Shown here one piece after another: positions 29,304 through 37,512 of a DNA stretch of 39,754 nucleotides. A program made the translations under genes and the position numbers. Every line of letters starts with the position of its first letter. The stretch's first letter is position 1. The stretch is from a virus. The stretch is from positions 1 to 39,754 of the IMG/VR virus record IMGVR_UViG_3300033183_000232. One strand, written 5' to 3'. The notes beneath the pieces were generated by a model, which did not search any database, was not told the origin of the DNA, and saw only the letters and a list, made by a program, of their open reading frames with translations.

Positions 29304-31615
29304 TGGAGGACTTTCTTGTAATTAACCTTCAGGTAGCCATCCTCGCCTGTCTCAACGGCATCTGGATGCGTTTCCTGAATTTCCTGCGCGATAACACCAA
29401 AGGGTGGATATTGATCTGCACCAATTCTCTTGGCTTCTTCGTTCCAAACCCATGTGTAGAGACGGACACCATTGGCGAGAGTATCGAAATGTTCGATGTC
29501 ATCCTTTAGACGGCTATCCGACCGAAGCCATGCAGCGCCGATTGTAGCTGCACCACCAATGATCGAACCCCAGATAGAGCCTCTAGATGATGCAGATGCC
29601 TGTGCTGCAGCACCTTGTGCAGCCATCTCAGCCACAAGCAGATCGTAATCACGCTGTTCGTCTGCTTCGGTAGAACGCCAGATGTAATCAAGTTGGCTAT
29701 CAACACGATCCCACAGACGGTTCAGGGCTTCTGTAGACAAGCCCAACGCATTTTTCACATCCATAGAGGCTGCTTCAAACTGAAGGCTTGTGTTGGTGGT
29801 TTCTACAGTCTGCCGCCACTTAGCGTTAGCCGCATCGATGTTATAGGCCATGTTAGCCTCAAACTGCTGACGGGCTGCTTCAAGGCCTAGGTTGAACTGA
29901 GATGCTGCATTCTCTTCACCTGCATTAAAGCGGGAGACAGCATTGGCTGCTTCTGCATTAAATGTCTCAGCTTGGAAGGAGATTTGGTCATAGAACTGCG
30001 CCATATCCATTTCATTGGTAATGTTGAAACGGCGGTTCACGTTCTCTTCTGCAGTAGCGGTAAATAGCGCATCTACACGCGCCTGCTTGTTGATCACCTC
30101 AGCCTGTTGCTCATTGGACAGGTTAGTCAAATCCATCTGCAAGAAGGTCTTGGCGTTTGCAACAGCCGCAGCCTCACGAGCATTCAGGTTTTCAACTTCC
30201 ATCTGAGCCAGAACATTGGCCTTGTTAATAGTTGCCTGCTGCCGATTAGTCAGGTTCTGCATTGTTGCAGTCTGGAAGAACTTGGCTTCACTCTCAGCAA
30301 TACCAAGCGTGGCTTCCATCATGGCGTTGGCCACAGCCGCTTTAGCTGCAGTGCCAGTAACACCAGTAAATGCAATTGTGCGGTTGATCTCACGGGCTAC
30401 AGACTGGCCCCAAGCAGGGATGCGTGGGTTACCGTTGCTATCCTTAAACTCACCAGAAATGATCTCCATCTGGCCAAGGATCGTAGCTTTGGCATCTGTG
30501 TAGTTACCTTCGCCCAATGTCTGGGCCAGAAGCTTACCTGCGGCTGTGCTTGTATCGATAATACGAGAGATATTCAGCGTAGCAGCTTCATTCAGGGCAG
30601 CGCCTGTGTAGTTGATAGAGCCATCTGCATTACGGCCAGTAGCAAGGCCTGCCATATCTGCAACAATGCCGTCAGCATTTACCAATGCTTCGTCACGAAC
30701 AGTGCCTGTGGCTGCATCTACAGTGAATGGCTCACCTGCAACACGCCCTGTAGCGTCTGCAGTGACCGCTGTATCGGCCACACGCTCAATTGGGCCGGTC
30801 ACCCCCTCTGCAGTGGCTAGAGACGGGTCATAGGCCGTGTCATAACCTACAGCAAAGCGAGGGTCATTAGGATCAATGGTGGTGCCTGCAGCATTAGGGT
30901 CTACCTGAGGCGTATTGCCTGTCATGGTCAGGCCACGATCATCTAGAAAGCCAGTAGGATCGTTTGCAATGCCTGTGAGTTCCGCATTGCTTGTTTCCAT
31001 GCCGGTGGCTGCAGAAATAGCGTCAAAGCGTTCTGTGGCTGCAGTGACGTTATCTAGGCTACTTTCTCCAGAACCTTCAGCGTCCTGTTGGTTAACCTCA
31101 GCCTCTTCCATAATCCGATTAGCGCGTTCATCATCGCCATTATCACGGGCTTCCTGAGCCATACGCTCATAGCCAGTCATGCCATCGTCACCACGGATAG
31201 ACAGGGCATCAACAACCTTGCCATCGATAACTTCAACCTCATAGGGCATCCCTAGGAAGTTGTAGGAGTATTTCATCTCGCCATTGTCATAGACTGTGCG
31301 GTTTCCTACGACAGTGCTGCTGTCTGTTTTCGGATCAAGGTTGTTTGCCCATCCCGCAATAGAGCCAATGATACCTGTGGTGGTAAAACGCCCAATACCA
31401 GTAGGCGCTGCGCCTCGAACAGGCTGAGGGGCAGAGCCATCTTCACGGGCTTGCTGTGTATTAGTGACACGATCCATAAACGTGGTGTCACCAGAATTGG
31501 TGCCGCCTGCAGCAACGTATTCTTCGTTGGTGCCGCTATAGAATGTGTCGCCAGAGCCGCCCTTGCCCCCGCCATCAAACATATCTGCAATACTGTCGTA
31601 GCCAAAAATGCCCAT
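29300..31615 (-). CDS. Large structural protein with C-terminal S74 chaperone domain (771 aa)
   Basis: The C-terminus (about residues 697-771) reads RSDSRLKDDIEHFDTL, then YPPFGVIAQEIQETHPDAV and YLKVNYKKVL. This is the S74 / endosialidase intramolecular chaperone, with the Ser and Lys of SDxRLK that perform self-cleavage. Such domains trimerise fibres and spikes and are then cut off. The body is Asn/Ala/Thr-rich, with long helices near 520-690 (NAEAANAVSRFNAGEENAAS). The N-terminus is Gly-rich. A fibre-like role is usual for S74, but the place among internal proteins is notable. Confidence 0.7.
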   Translation of the reverse strand: MGIFGYDSIADMFDGGGKGGSGDTFYSGTNEEYVAAGGTNSGDTTFMDRVTNTQQAREDGSAPQPVRGAAPTGIGRFTTTGIIGSIAGWANNLDPKTDSSTVVGNRTVYDNGEMKYSYNFLGMPYEVEVIDGKVVDALSIRGDDGMTGYERMAQEARDNGDDERANRIMEEAEVNQQDAEGSGESSLDNVTAATERFDAISAATGMETSNAELTGIANDPTGFLDDRGLTMTGNTPQVDPNAAGTTIDPNDPRFAVGYDTAYDPSLATAEGVTGPIERVADTAVTADATGRVAGEPFTVDAATGTVRDEALVNADGIVADMAGLATGRNADGSINYTGAALNEAATLNISRIIDTSTAAGKLLAQTLGEGNYTDAKATILGQMEIISGEFKDSNGNPRIPAWGQSVAREINRTIAFTGVTGTAAKAAVANAMMEATLGIAESEAKFFQTATMQNLTNRQQATINKANVLAQMEVENLNAREAAAVANAKTFLQMDLTNLSNEQQAEVINKQARVDALFTATAEENVNRRFNITNEMDMAQFYDQISFQAETFNAEAANAVSRFNAGEENAASQFNLGLEAARQQFEANMAYNIDAANAKWRQTVETTNTSLQFEAASMDVKNALGLSTEALNRLWDRVDSQLDYIWRSTEADEQRDYDLLVAEMAAQGAAAQASASSRGSIWGSIIGGAATIGAAWLRSDSRLKDDIEHFDTLANGVRLYTWVWNEEAKRIGADQYPPFGVIAQEIQETHPDAVETGEDGYLKVNYKKVLQ

Positions 31616-31861
31616 CTAGATGCTATCCCTTGCTTTCGTGCAGGCGCGGATACGGTCTCGTAATTCGATGTAGTCTATGAGGGCTTCTTCCATTGCTGTT
31701 GAAGAAGGTAGGCTCTGGACTTCGTCCGCTAGTTGTTGATTGAAGTCTTCGGAGTAGTTCCGAATTGAAGGACAGAAGACCTCTAGCCGAGGCTCAAAGA
31801 CCGTCCTTGCGCAGCCGGTCAATAAGATCGCTCCGGTTGCTAATGCTATGATCGCCTTCAT
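31616..31861 (-). CDS. Outer-membrane spanin lipoprotein (Rz1-like, 81 aa)
   Basis: ATG at 31859-31861 gives MKAIIALATGAILLTGCART: a charged start, a hydrophobic core and the lipobox LTGC with cysteine 17. The rest is a short helical periplasmic part (NQQLADEVQSLPSSTAMEEA). It overlaps the gene upstream by 68 bases in another frame. An outer-membrane lipoprotein overlapping a membrane-anchored partner next to an endolysin is the Rz/Rz1 arrangement. The pair would disrupt the outer membrane in the last step of lysis. Confidence 0.75.
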   Translation of the reverse strand: MKAIIALATGAILLTGCARTVFEPRLEVFCPSIRNYSEDFNQQLADEVQSLPSSTAMEEALIDYIELRDRIRACTKARDSI

Positions 31862-32039
31862 GTTCGGCCATCCGTTTGTAGAAATCCGCAGCGTCATTTG
31901 CTGCCGTGTTCGCATCAACGATGCGGTCATGCTGTGCAGCCTTACGCCCAAGGAGTGTCCCTAAGGCGTAGATCACAGGCAGGGCCAAGAGCAGGCCACC
32001 AATGATGTAACTCTTGATCTTGCCTATGATGCCAAACAT
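31794..32039 (-). CDS. Inner-membrane spanin-like protein (Rz-like, 81 aa)
   Basis: ATG at 32037-32039 overlaps the endolysin stop (TAATG). One transmembrane helix spans about residues 9-30 (KSYIIGGLLLALPVIYALGT). A hydrophilic helix follows (AAQHDRIVDANTAANDAADF), as expected for an i-spanin's periplasmic part. It is shorter than lambda Rz. Position between endolysin and the lipoprotein gene supports the call. Confidence 0.65.
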   Translation of the reverse strand: MFGIIGKIKSYIIGGLLLALPVIYALGTLLGRKAAQHDRIVDANTAANDAADFYKRMAEHEGDHSISNRSDLIDRLRKDGL

Positions 32040-32773
32040 TAGCGTTCGCCTTCTTTGTGGTCTTTCCAACGGGCATACATAGCCAATCCAACGCCGGCTA
32101 ATGCCAACACGAGGAACAAGGTCTTCATGTTCTCAGAGTATGGAACCAGTGCCTGTATCTGAGGGGTGATCTCTGACAGGATTGTGGCAGCGCCTGCTAC
32201 CCCTGCACCTGCCATTGTTCGAGACGTAGCAAGAGACTTTGTAGATGCCGTTGTGATGTTCCGCTGAGGGGCCTCAGTGCCACCTTCATCAGAAGGCAGG
32301 CGGGCATCTAGGGAGAACAGAGAGGCTTCTGCAGCACGGCGGCGGGTAAGGCCCGGCAGGACTGTCAGAACGCCATCCACACGGGCTTTGTTCCAACGGA
32401 TGATCTGCTCAGGAACTTCCTGATACAGGCCACGGTTAAGCTTCTTGAGCAATGTGCTTGAGCGAAGATTGCCTTCGCCTAGATTGAACGTCCAACTAAC
32501 CAATGCATCAAACTGATACTGGCTGAGAGGGACAAGCACATTACGCTTAACGATTGCTTCGAACTCACGGATGTCTTCCATCAGGCGTTCTTCAGCTTCG
32601 GCTTGCGTGATCTTCATACCAGAGCGAACGCCCTTGGTTGATCCATAGCCGATTGTCCATTTGCCTGCGGGACAGCGGTAGGATGATACCATCCCGTCAG
32701 GCTGAATGCGGTGGAGACCTTCAAATCGTTTGATAAGTTCCACACAGTTTTCTGAAACATGTTCAGGATGCAT
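32039..32773 (-). CDS. GH24 endolysin (lysozyme) with C-terminal membrane segments
   Basis: Residues 1-150 are a GH24 (T4-type) lysozyme: E18 in IKRFEGLHR, then SYRCPAGKWTIGYGS with C34 in the place of the T4 aspartate and T40, then FDALVSWTFNLGEGN and GLTRRRAAEASLF. About 70 further residues hold a Gly/Ala-rich hydrophobic stretch (MAGAGVAGAATILSEI, about 187-202) and a clear helix near the end (TLFLVLALAGVGLAMYARW, about 217-236). The enzyme cuts peptidoglycan; the membrane tail could tether it or act like a holin. No separate holin is seen in this operon. Confidence 0.88.
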   Translation of the reverse strand: MHPEHVSENCVELIKRFEGLHRIQPDGMVSSYRCPAGKWTIGYGSTKGVRSGMKITQAEAEERLMEDIREFEAIVKRNVLVPLSQYQFDALVSWTFNLGEGNLRSSTLLKKLNRGLYQEVPEQIIRWNKARVDGVLTVLPGLTRRRAAEASLFSLDARLPSDEGGTEAPQRNITTASTKSLATSRTMAGAGVAGAATILSEITPQIQALVPYSENMKTLFLVLALAGVGLAMYARWKDHKEGER

Positions 32774-32812
32774 AGTATTTCCTTAGTGAAAGCCTGTGGC
32801 CCTCACTCCCTG

Positions 32813-34051
32813 TCACGCAGCAGGCAAATCGCTGTTTGGTAGAGCGGCGTATGCTTGTAAAAGATTGATGCTGCGTTCGTTCGCAATTTGACCGCGTGGA
32901 TCGTATACACGGATGTTCAAATTGCCTGCATTGTCGATGTTACGAGCAACAGAGTTGCCACTTGCGTCAATGCTGCTCATGATCACGTTGCCATTGTTGT
33001 CGAATGACTGCGCAATCATAGCAAAGTTCTGGCGTAGGCCGGGATCAAGATTGGTGTTTCCTGCCGCCATTGCTGCAAGGTCACGGTTTCTAACGATGGT
33101 TTCAGGGCCTAGTTCATTGATCAAGCTGTCGAACTGCTGCTCCATGAAGCCTTGTTGCTTTGCAGTAAACTGATCATTTGCTTGCTGTGTCCGGGCAACC
33201 TGATCGCGAATACGGTTAACACCTTGCTCCAAACCAAGAGCAAGATCAGAACGGCTCTGATTAGCAAGTGCAGTATCCTCAGAGTAACGCTGCACATAGT
33301 CATCAAAGTTTGTGAGGAACTGATCCTGTCCCTGCTCTATGCTTTGCTGACGCTGTGCAAGGTCATCATAGTATACGTCTTGGCGGTCACGGACTTGCCC
33401 AATGCCTTGATCCAACAAAGCCTGCCCGGTCAGCACATTATTCTGCACGGTGTCCAAGCGGTTCTGTGTGTTATTGTCCAAGTCAGAGAGGCTTTGACCA
33501 ACGGCTGCAAAACCCTGTCCTGCAGTCTCGTTAACGTCAGTAAACCCATCTCTCATTTGGGTTCCTAAATCGTTAAAGGCATTGTTCTGTGCTTGGAAGC
33601 CTGTGTCGATAGCAGACTGTGCTTCGCTTTGAGCATCATCTACGCGATCAAATCGCTGATTAACGTCTTCGAAGTTATCGTCCATGTTACCAAAGCCACG
33701 ATCAAGGCTGCGGTCTACATTGGCAAATCCTGTCTGCATACCTGACTGAATCTGGCCAGTGGACTGGTTAATAGTCTGACCCAAGTTAGACAGGCCCATC
33801 TGGTTCGCTTGGTTCTGTGCCTCAACCATATTCTCAAGGGACATAAAGCCCGAAGACACGTTGTTGCCAACATTACCTAAGTCAGTGCGAAGACCACCAA
33901 TACTAGTGTCGAGAGTATTGAAACGATTGCGGGCATCTTCGTGGCCCTGATCAATGCTTCCTGCAATATTCTTCTGGTTGTCGGACAGCGTTTTATACTG
34001 CTGTTCGCTCATTGCGCCATCAACAACCGTTGTTGATTTCTTACCGCCCAT
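32813..34051 (-). CDS. Long coiled-coil structural protein (412 aa)
   Basis: Residues about 15-340 are a continuous, Gln/Asp/Asn-rich helix-forming sequence. It has repeated phrases such as IDQGHEDARNRFNTLDTSIG, VDRSLDRGFGNMDDNFEDVN and QRFDRVDDAQ, spaced like heptad or 11-residue repeats. The end is a short beta-rich domain (GNVIMSSIDASGNSVARNID). This suggests a long trimeric stalk, perhaps tail needle or fibre shaft. It begins immediately after the HlyC-like gene. No family is recognised. Confidence 0.55.
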   Translation of the reverse strand: MGGKKSTTVVDGAMSEQQYKTLSDNQKNIAGSIDQGHEDARNRFNTLDTSIGGLRTDLGNVGNNVSSGFMSLENMVEAQNQANQMGLSNLGQTINQSTGQIQSGMQTGFANVDRSLDRGFGNMDDNFEDVNQRFDRVDDAQSEAQSAIDTGFQAQNNAFNDLGTQMRDGFTDVNETAGQGFAAVGQSLSDLDNNTQNRLDTVQNNVLTGQALLDQGIGQVRDRQDVYYDDLAQRQQSIEQGQDQFLTNFDDYVQRYSEDTALANQSRSDLALGLEQGVNRIRDQVARTQQANDQFTAKQQGFMEQQFDSLINELGPETIVRNRDLAAMAAGNTNLDPGLRQNFAMIAQSFDNNGNVIMSSIDASGNSVARNIDNAGNLNIRVYDPRGQIANERSINLLQAYAALPNSDLPAA

Positions 34052-34473
34052 TAGAATCTCCTTTTGTGTAGCCTGTCTGGCTGCTTAAACCGCCGCCAGT
34101 GGGCGGGTATCTGTGTTCCAAGATGATTGAGTGAATGTTGGCGCATCTGCCGCATAACGCTGCGGGCGTGGCCAAAAGGGGCTATAAATTCGATACCCCA
34201 TAGTTCCAGTTCAGGATCAACCTTATCTGGACGCTTGTAGGCCGTTTCATCAGGAACATAGTCCTCAGTCAGAAAGGCCTGACCCTCTTCCTTCGTAAGC
34301 CAAACCCACGAAACAAACCCAATAGGCTTATCATCTTCGTAGAAGATGCGGCACTTATTGTGGATGATAGGGAAGAGGGCGTAGTGGTTAAATTCAACCA
34401 ATGTGTAGATGCTATGATCTGGAGACTGGTTGAACAGATAAAGACTGTCTAGGACAGCTTTCTGCAACTGCAT
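34051..34473 (-). CDS. HlyC-like toxin-activating lysine acyltransferase (140 aa)
   Basis: The HlyC family (GNAT-related) moves a fatty acyl chain from acyl-ACP to lysines of RTX toxins. The expected landmarks are present: LFNQSPDHSIYTL with the catalytic-type H20, KPIGFVSWVWLTKEEGQAFL (about 49-68), and LWGIEFIAPFG (91-101), where the family's aspartate is a glutamate (E95). The length fits (HlyC about 170). No RTX toxin is visible in the window. Its place at the head of the operon with stalk and lysis genes suggests it acylates a virion protein or a membrane target; that is inference. Confidence 0.72.
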   Translation of the reverse strand: MQLQKAVLDSLYLFNQSPDHSIYTLVEFNHYALFPIIHNKCRIFYEDDKPIGFVSWVWLTKEEGQAFLTEDYVPDETAYKRPDKVDPELELWGIEFIAPFGHARSVMRQMRQHSLNHLGTQIPAHWRRFKQPDRLHKRRF

Positions 34474-34506
34474 TTGGTTCTAACTATGTGGGTAACTGGT
34501 GAGATT

Positions 34507-34535
34507 AGTATAGCCCATAGTTGATAACATTGCAA
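34507..34535 (-). promoter_or_regulatory. Late minus-strand promoter before the HlyC-like gene
   Basis: TTGCAA (34530-34535), 17 bp and TATACT (34507-34512) on the minus strand, 34 bases before the start. The CTAAGTGCTGT element is absent, unlike in the early promoters. Confidence 0.65.
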
Positions 34536-34541
34536 GTGTTT

Positions 34542-34928
34542 TTATTCCGGCTTAGTAGGCCACACCACATCATCAAGCGATGAATAGGTATTGGTGATGT
34601 CGCGTAGTGCTTGGCGGTATGCTGTCTGTTCTGCGGTCATTGTCAGGTCAGACGATGCCCACCAATCGGTTTCAGCAATGCGGCGGTTGCGTTCTTCGCG
34701 CAAAGCCTTCAACGGCGCTGCCACGATCAATTCATCCCGCTTGGCTGACACCTCAGCCCAAGTCACACCCCAGTCGGCGGGGTTTGCGCTTTCGATTGCA
34801 GTGCCATTGGCATCTGCGCCAGTGACCTTGCGGAACATCTCCGCAAACTCTGCTTCAGTTGTTGGCTCCCCACGGAGAACCCATTCAGTGATGCCCAGTT
34901 CGCTCAGGGCGTTTGCGATGTCAGTCAT
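34542..34928 (-). CDS. Tail-assembly chaperone-like protein (128 aa)
   Basis: The C-terminal half, LREERNRRIAETDWWASSDL, then TAEQTAYRQALRDITNTY and DVVWPTKPE, follows the phage tail-assembly-chaperone (APC) pattern of R...L..DW...D......YRQ.LRDI...WP..P. Such proteins sit beside tail fibre genes and help fibre assembly. Here it ends the fibre operon. The N-terminal half is acidic and unassigned. Confidence 0.75.
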   Translation of the reverse strand: MTDIANALSELGITEWVLRGEPTTEAEFAEMFRKVTGADANGTAIESANPADWGVTWAEVSAKRDELIVAAPLKALREERNRRIAETDWWASSDLTMTAEQTAYRQALRDITNTYSSLDDVVWPTKPE

Positions 34929-34942
34929 CTGTTGGCCTCCTT

Positions 34943-35521
34943 TCAGCCTGCAATTTCTTGAACATAAAATGTTGTGGGCATATTCTGATTGTTATTACCG
35001 TCCTGATACTGGTTCGTTCTAAGCGTGTTGTTACCCCAAGCGCCAATGTAAGGCTCAAACGAAACTGTAGACCCCACAGGAAGTGATGTTTGCCACATGT
35101 GGTTTATTGTCATCGGCTCGATTTGGTTAATGTGATACTGATGGTTTGTTACTAAACCATCCATGTCAGAAGCTATTTTTTCACTTAACCAACCGGAGGT
35201 GGCCCCTGAAACAAAAAAGTCAATGTAATTATGGGAGCCGCCATTACTACCTAGCAACATTGAGCCTCCAAATTTAAGAATTGGATTTTCAGATTTTAAT
35301 GTCACACTTGTATTATAGACTGAGCCAAGACTTACAAAGTTTGCTTTCTGGTTGTTGTAGAAAGGAACAGAGGCAGTTATTCGTGTAATAGTAGGAAACA
35401 AAACTGTTTGGATAACAGTTCCAGATGGCAAATCTGTAGAGGCCACACCGCCAATGTCAGAGACAGCAAAAGAAGTTCCGTTTACCTTCTGAAGAGTATC
35501 GACTTTAAGAATGCTGCTCAT
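34943..35521 (-). CDS. Tail fibre / adhesin family protein, copy 3 (192 aa)
   Basis: The product begins MSSILKVDTLQKVNGTSFAV and ends TTFYVQEIAG. It is beta-rich (Thr, Ser, Val, Asn). It shares its N-terminal design (a short MSS..KVD-type start) and C-terminal EIAG with the next gene upstream, so the genes are probably paralogues. Such proteins usually form fibre tips that contact host sugars or proteins. Overlap ATGA with the upstream gene. Confidence 0.6.
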   Translation of the reverse strand: MSSILKVDTLQKVNGTSFAVSDIGGVASTDLPSGTVIQTVLFPTITRITASVPFYNNQKANFVSLGSVYNTSVTLKSENPILKFGGSMLLGSNGGSHNYIDFFVSGATSGWLSEKIASDMDGLVTNHQYHINQIEPMTINHMWQTSLPVGSTVSFEPYIGAWGNNTLRTNQYQDGNNNQNMPTTFYVQEIAG

Positions 35522-36081
35522 CCTGCAATCTCCGCAACAATAATATTAGAAGCGAACCTTGTGTCGTATGTGGTAGTGTTACGGTCTGGAACTGATCGGT
35601 TCACATATGATGTGCCTGAATATCCTTCCCCTGCCGCTCGTCCTGACATCTGTAGTTTGTAATTCACAGAAGAGGTGGTGCTTGGAGAATCTAGGTATTG
35701 CCCGACATGGTGATGGACAAAACCGTGGGCATTAGATTCCGCAACGGAATTCGCCATTTGAGAAGTCCCCGTGAAACGAACTCCCGCACTGTCGCCCGTG
35801 AATAGAGTAGTAGAATCCCGAACTACCTTCATATAGGAAGCATAGTAATCCGCAGACATAATTAAGCGCCAACTTATCAGAAACTTACTATTAACAGAAC
35901 TTGGGGTAACCGTAATTGATAGACCCGTTACATCCACAAAGTTAAAACCTTGAGATGATTGAGTATCTGTTTTAACAGCCTGCCAAGTATTTATAACACT
36001 CCCTGTAAGCGGTTTAAGCTGTGGGATTTGCACCTGACTGCCCAAGTTTGGCACGATGTTGTCAACGTATAGGCTGCTCAT
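35518..36081 (-). CDS. Tail fibre / adhesin family protein, copy 2 (187 aa)
   Basis: The product begins MSSLYVDNIVPNLGSQVQIP and ends NIIVAEIAG. The middle is a beta-sandwich-like sequence (SITVTPSSVNSKFLISWRLI) resembling virion proteins of marine T4-like phages. It is a likely paralogue of its neighbours. Overlaps both flanking genes by four bases. Confidence 0.6.
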   Translation of the reverse strand: MSSLYVDNIVPNLGSQVQIPQLKPLTGSVINTWQAVKTDTQSSQGFNFVDVTGLSITVTPSSVNSKFLISWRLIMSADYYASYMKVVRDSTTLFTGDSAGVRFTGTSQMANSVAESNAHGFVHHHVGQYLDSPSTTSSVNYKLQMSGRAAGEGYSGTSYVNRSVPDRNTTTYDTRFASNIIVAEIAG

Positions 36082-36698
36082 TGCTTAATCTCCGTTGCGA
36101 TAAGCGAGACTGGAGCCATCCACCCCCACGTTCCATTGTTACTTTGGGAGTGGCAAAAATAAGTGGTGTTAGTCCCCTCAGAGCGAAAGTGAAAACCATA
36201 TGTTAAGGTCGATGTCGTTCCCGCTGACTCACTCGCTATAACAACGTGGTTTTGCATGTCATTGTAGTCATAGCCGTTGTTACTTCTGAAAAAGGACACG
36301 GCGAGATTATGTCTGCTTCCCAAGTTAACAGCGTCACCTTGTGCTAGTCTGGTCTGAGTTGCTCCCCCATCGGTAGAACGCCACGGGGCTACAGCCATGA
36401 GTATGTTAGAAGCACCAGTTGGGTTCATTGGAATGTGAAATTCCAACTTGATCAAACTAGTCGAATATTTTGGGGTTATGGAAACCCTGTATCTAGAATC
36501 CATTTCAACCCAAACATTAACGGGATTCCCTGAGGAAAGGCCATTTTCCCTAGTAATCACCGTCTGCACCACGCCTCCGGCAGGCGGCACAAAACCCGCA
36601 CTCGCATCCAACGTCTGGCCTGACGGGATGATGATCTTGTTGGCATTGGCCCCGCTAGATGGGCCTTGGATGTTCTGGACTGTTAATGTTCCCGCCAT
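36078..36698 (-). CDS. Tail fibre / adhesin family protein, copy 1 (206 aa)
   Basis: The product begins MAGTLTVQNIQGPSSGANAN and then KIIIPSGQTLDASAG, a repeat-like phrase typical of fibre proteins in marine phages. It ends SLIATEIKQ. Like its neighbours it is beta-rich with a tryptophan-containing middle (NVWVEMDSRYRVSITPKYST). Probable fibre component. Confidence 0.6.
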   Translation of the reverse strand: MAGTLTVQNIQGPSSGANANKIIIPSGQTLDASAGFVPPAGGVVQTVITRENGLSSGNPVNVWVEMDSRYRVSITPKYSTSLIKLEFHIPMNPTGASNILMAVAPWRSTDGGATQTRLAQGDAVNLGSRHNLAVSFFRSNNGYDYNDMQNHVVIASESAGTTSTLTYGFHFRSEGTNTTYFCHSQSNNGTWGWMAPVSLIATEIKQ

Positions 36699-36699
36699 A

Positions 36700-37497
36700 T
36701 CATACCACCGTTAGGTTGCCGTTGACTGTCAGCGTAACGCCTGTAGCCACGGTCAATGGGCCTGCTGCTGAGGCATTTTCGTCTGCGTCAATGGTTGTGT
36801 TTGAAGTCAATGTTTGTGCGTTAACGCGGAACACATCCCCTGCACCACTAAACGTATCCCCTGTAGTGCCGTTGTTTCCTTTGAAGAGACCGGCACCACT
36901 TTGTATTGTAGCACTGGCCAAATAAGTGACATGGCCAAACTCGTCTAAGGACACTTCCTGAATAAAATTGTTGCCAGTGTTGGCCACGGAAGCCTGAGAA
37001 GAGGTGTCTGAGTGGGATAGAGTTACATTCCCTGTTCCACCACCAGTAAGACCGCTACCTGCTGTGATTGTTTGGTCTGCAGTTGCCCCTGCCTCTACCC
37101 CTGCAAGCTTAGTTTTCTCAGCGTCAGTGAAGGCATTGGTATCCGCATTACTTTCATATGCTGTCTTTATTTCAGCGGCAGTTTGATCGCCTGTAGCACC
37201 GGCTTCTACTGTTGATAACTTAGCCTTTTCTGCATCAGTAAATGCGTTGGTATCCGCATTGCTTTCGTAGGCGGTTTTAATCTCAGAAGCAGTAGGGTTA
37301 ACCTCAGCACCGGCTTCGATAGCATCAAGCTTTGCACCGTCTGCTGCAAGATCACGGCCATCTACTGTGCCGCCTACAGTAATGTTAGCATCTACAGTGA
37401 TGTTAGACGCAGAAATGTCTTGGGAGAAATCAGCGTTTCCTGAATTGTCTACGTCTACCTGACGGGCTAATTCAGCTATTTCGCGGGCTTTAGACAT
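36700..37497 (-). CDS. Tail fibre protein with tandem 37-residue repeats (265 aa)
   Basis: After an N-terminus shared with the 37513-39279 fibre (MSKAREIAELARQV), two nearly identical 37-residue units contain EIKTAYESNADTNAFTDAEK, followed by KL..VEAGAT. The C-terminal part is beta-rich (TAGSGLTGGGTGNVTLSHSD, ATGVTLTVNGNLTVV). The repeats are a shaft-building module common in phage fibres and are likely to change copy number. Confidence 0.7.
   Translation of the reverse strand: MSKAREIAELARQVDVDNSGNADFSQDISASNITVDANITVGGTVDGRDLAADGAKLDAIEAGAEVNPTASEIKTAYESNADTNAFTDAEKAKLSTVEAGATGDQTAAEIKTAYESNADTNAFTDAEKTKLAGVEAGATADQTITAGSGLTGGGTGNVTLSHSDTSSQASVANTGNNFIQEVSLDEFGHVTYLASATIQSGAGLFKGNNGTTGDTFSGAGDVFRVNAQTLTSNTTIDADENASAAGPLTVATGVTLTVNGNLTVV
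37090..37311. repeat. Two tandem 111-base repeats inside the fibre gene
   Basis: Units 37201-37311 and 37090-37200 encode 37-residue repeats. The protein sequence is more conserved than the DNA, with many third-position changes, so the duplication is old or under protein-level selection. Confidence 0.85.
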
Positions 37498-37512
37498 GTA
37501 TCCCCCAGTCCA

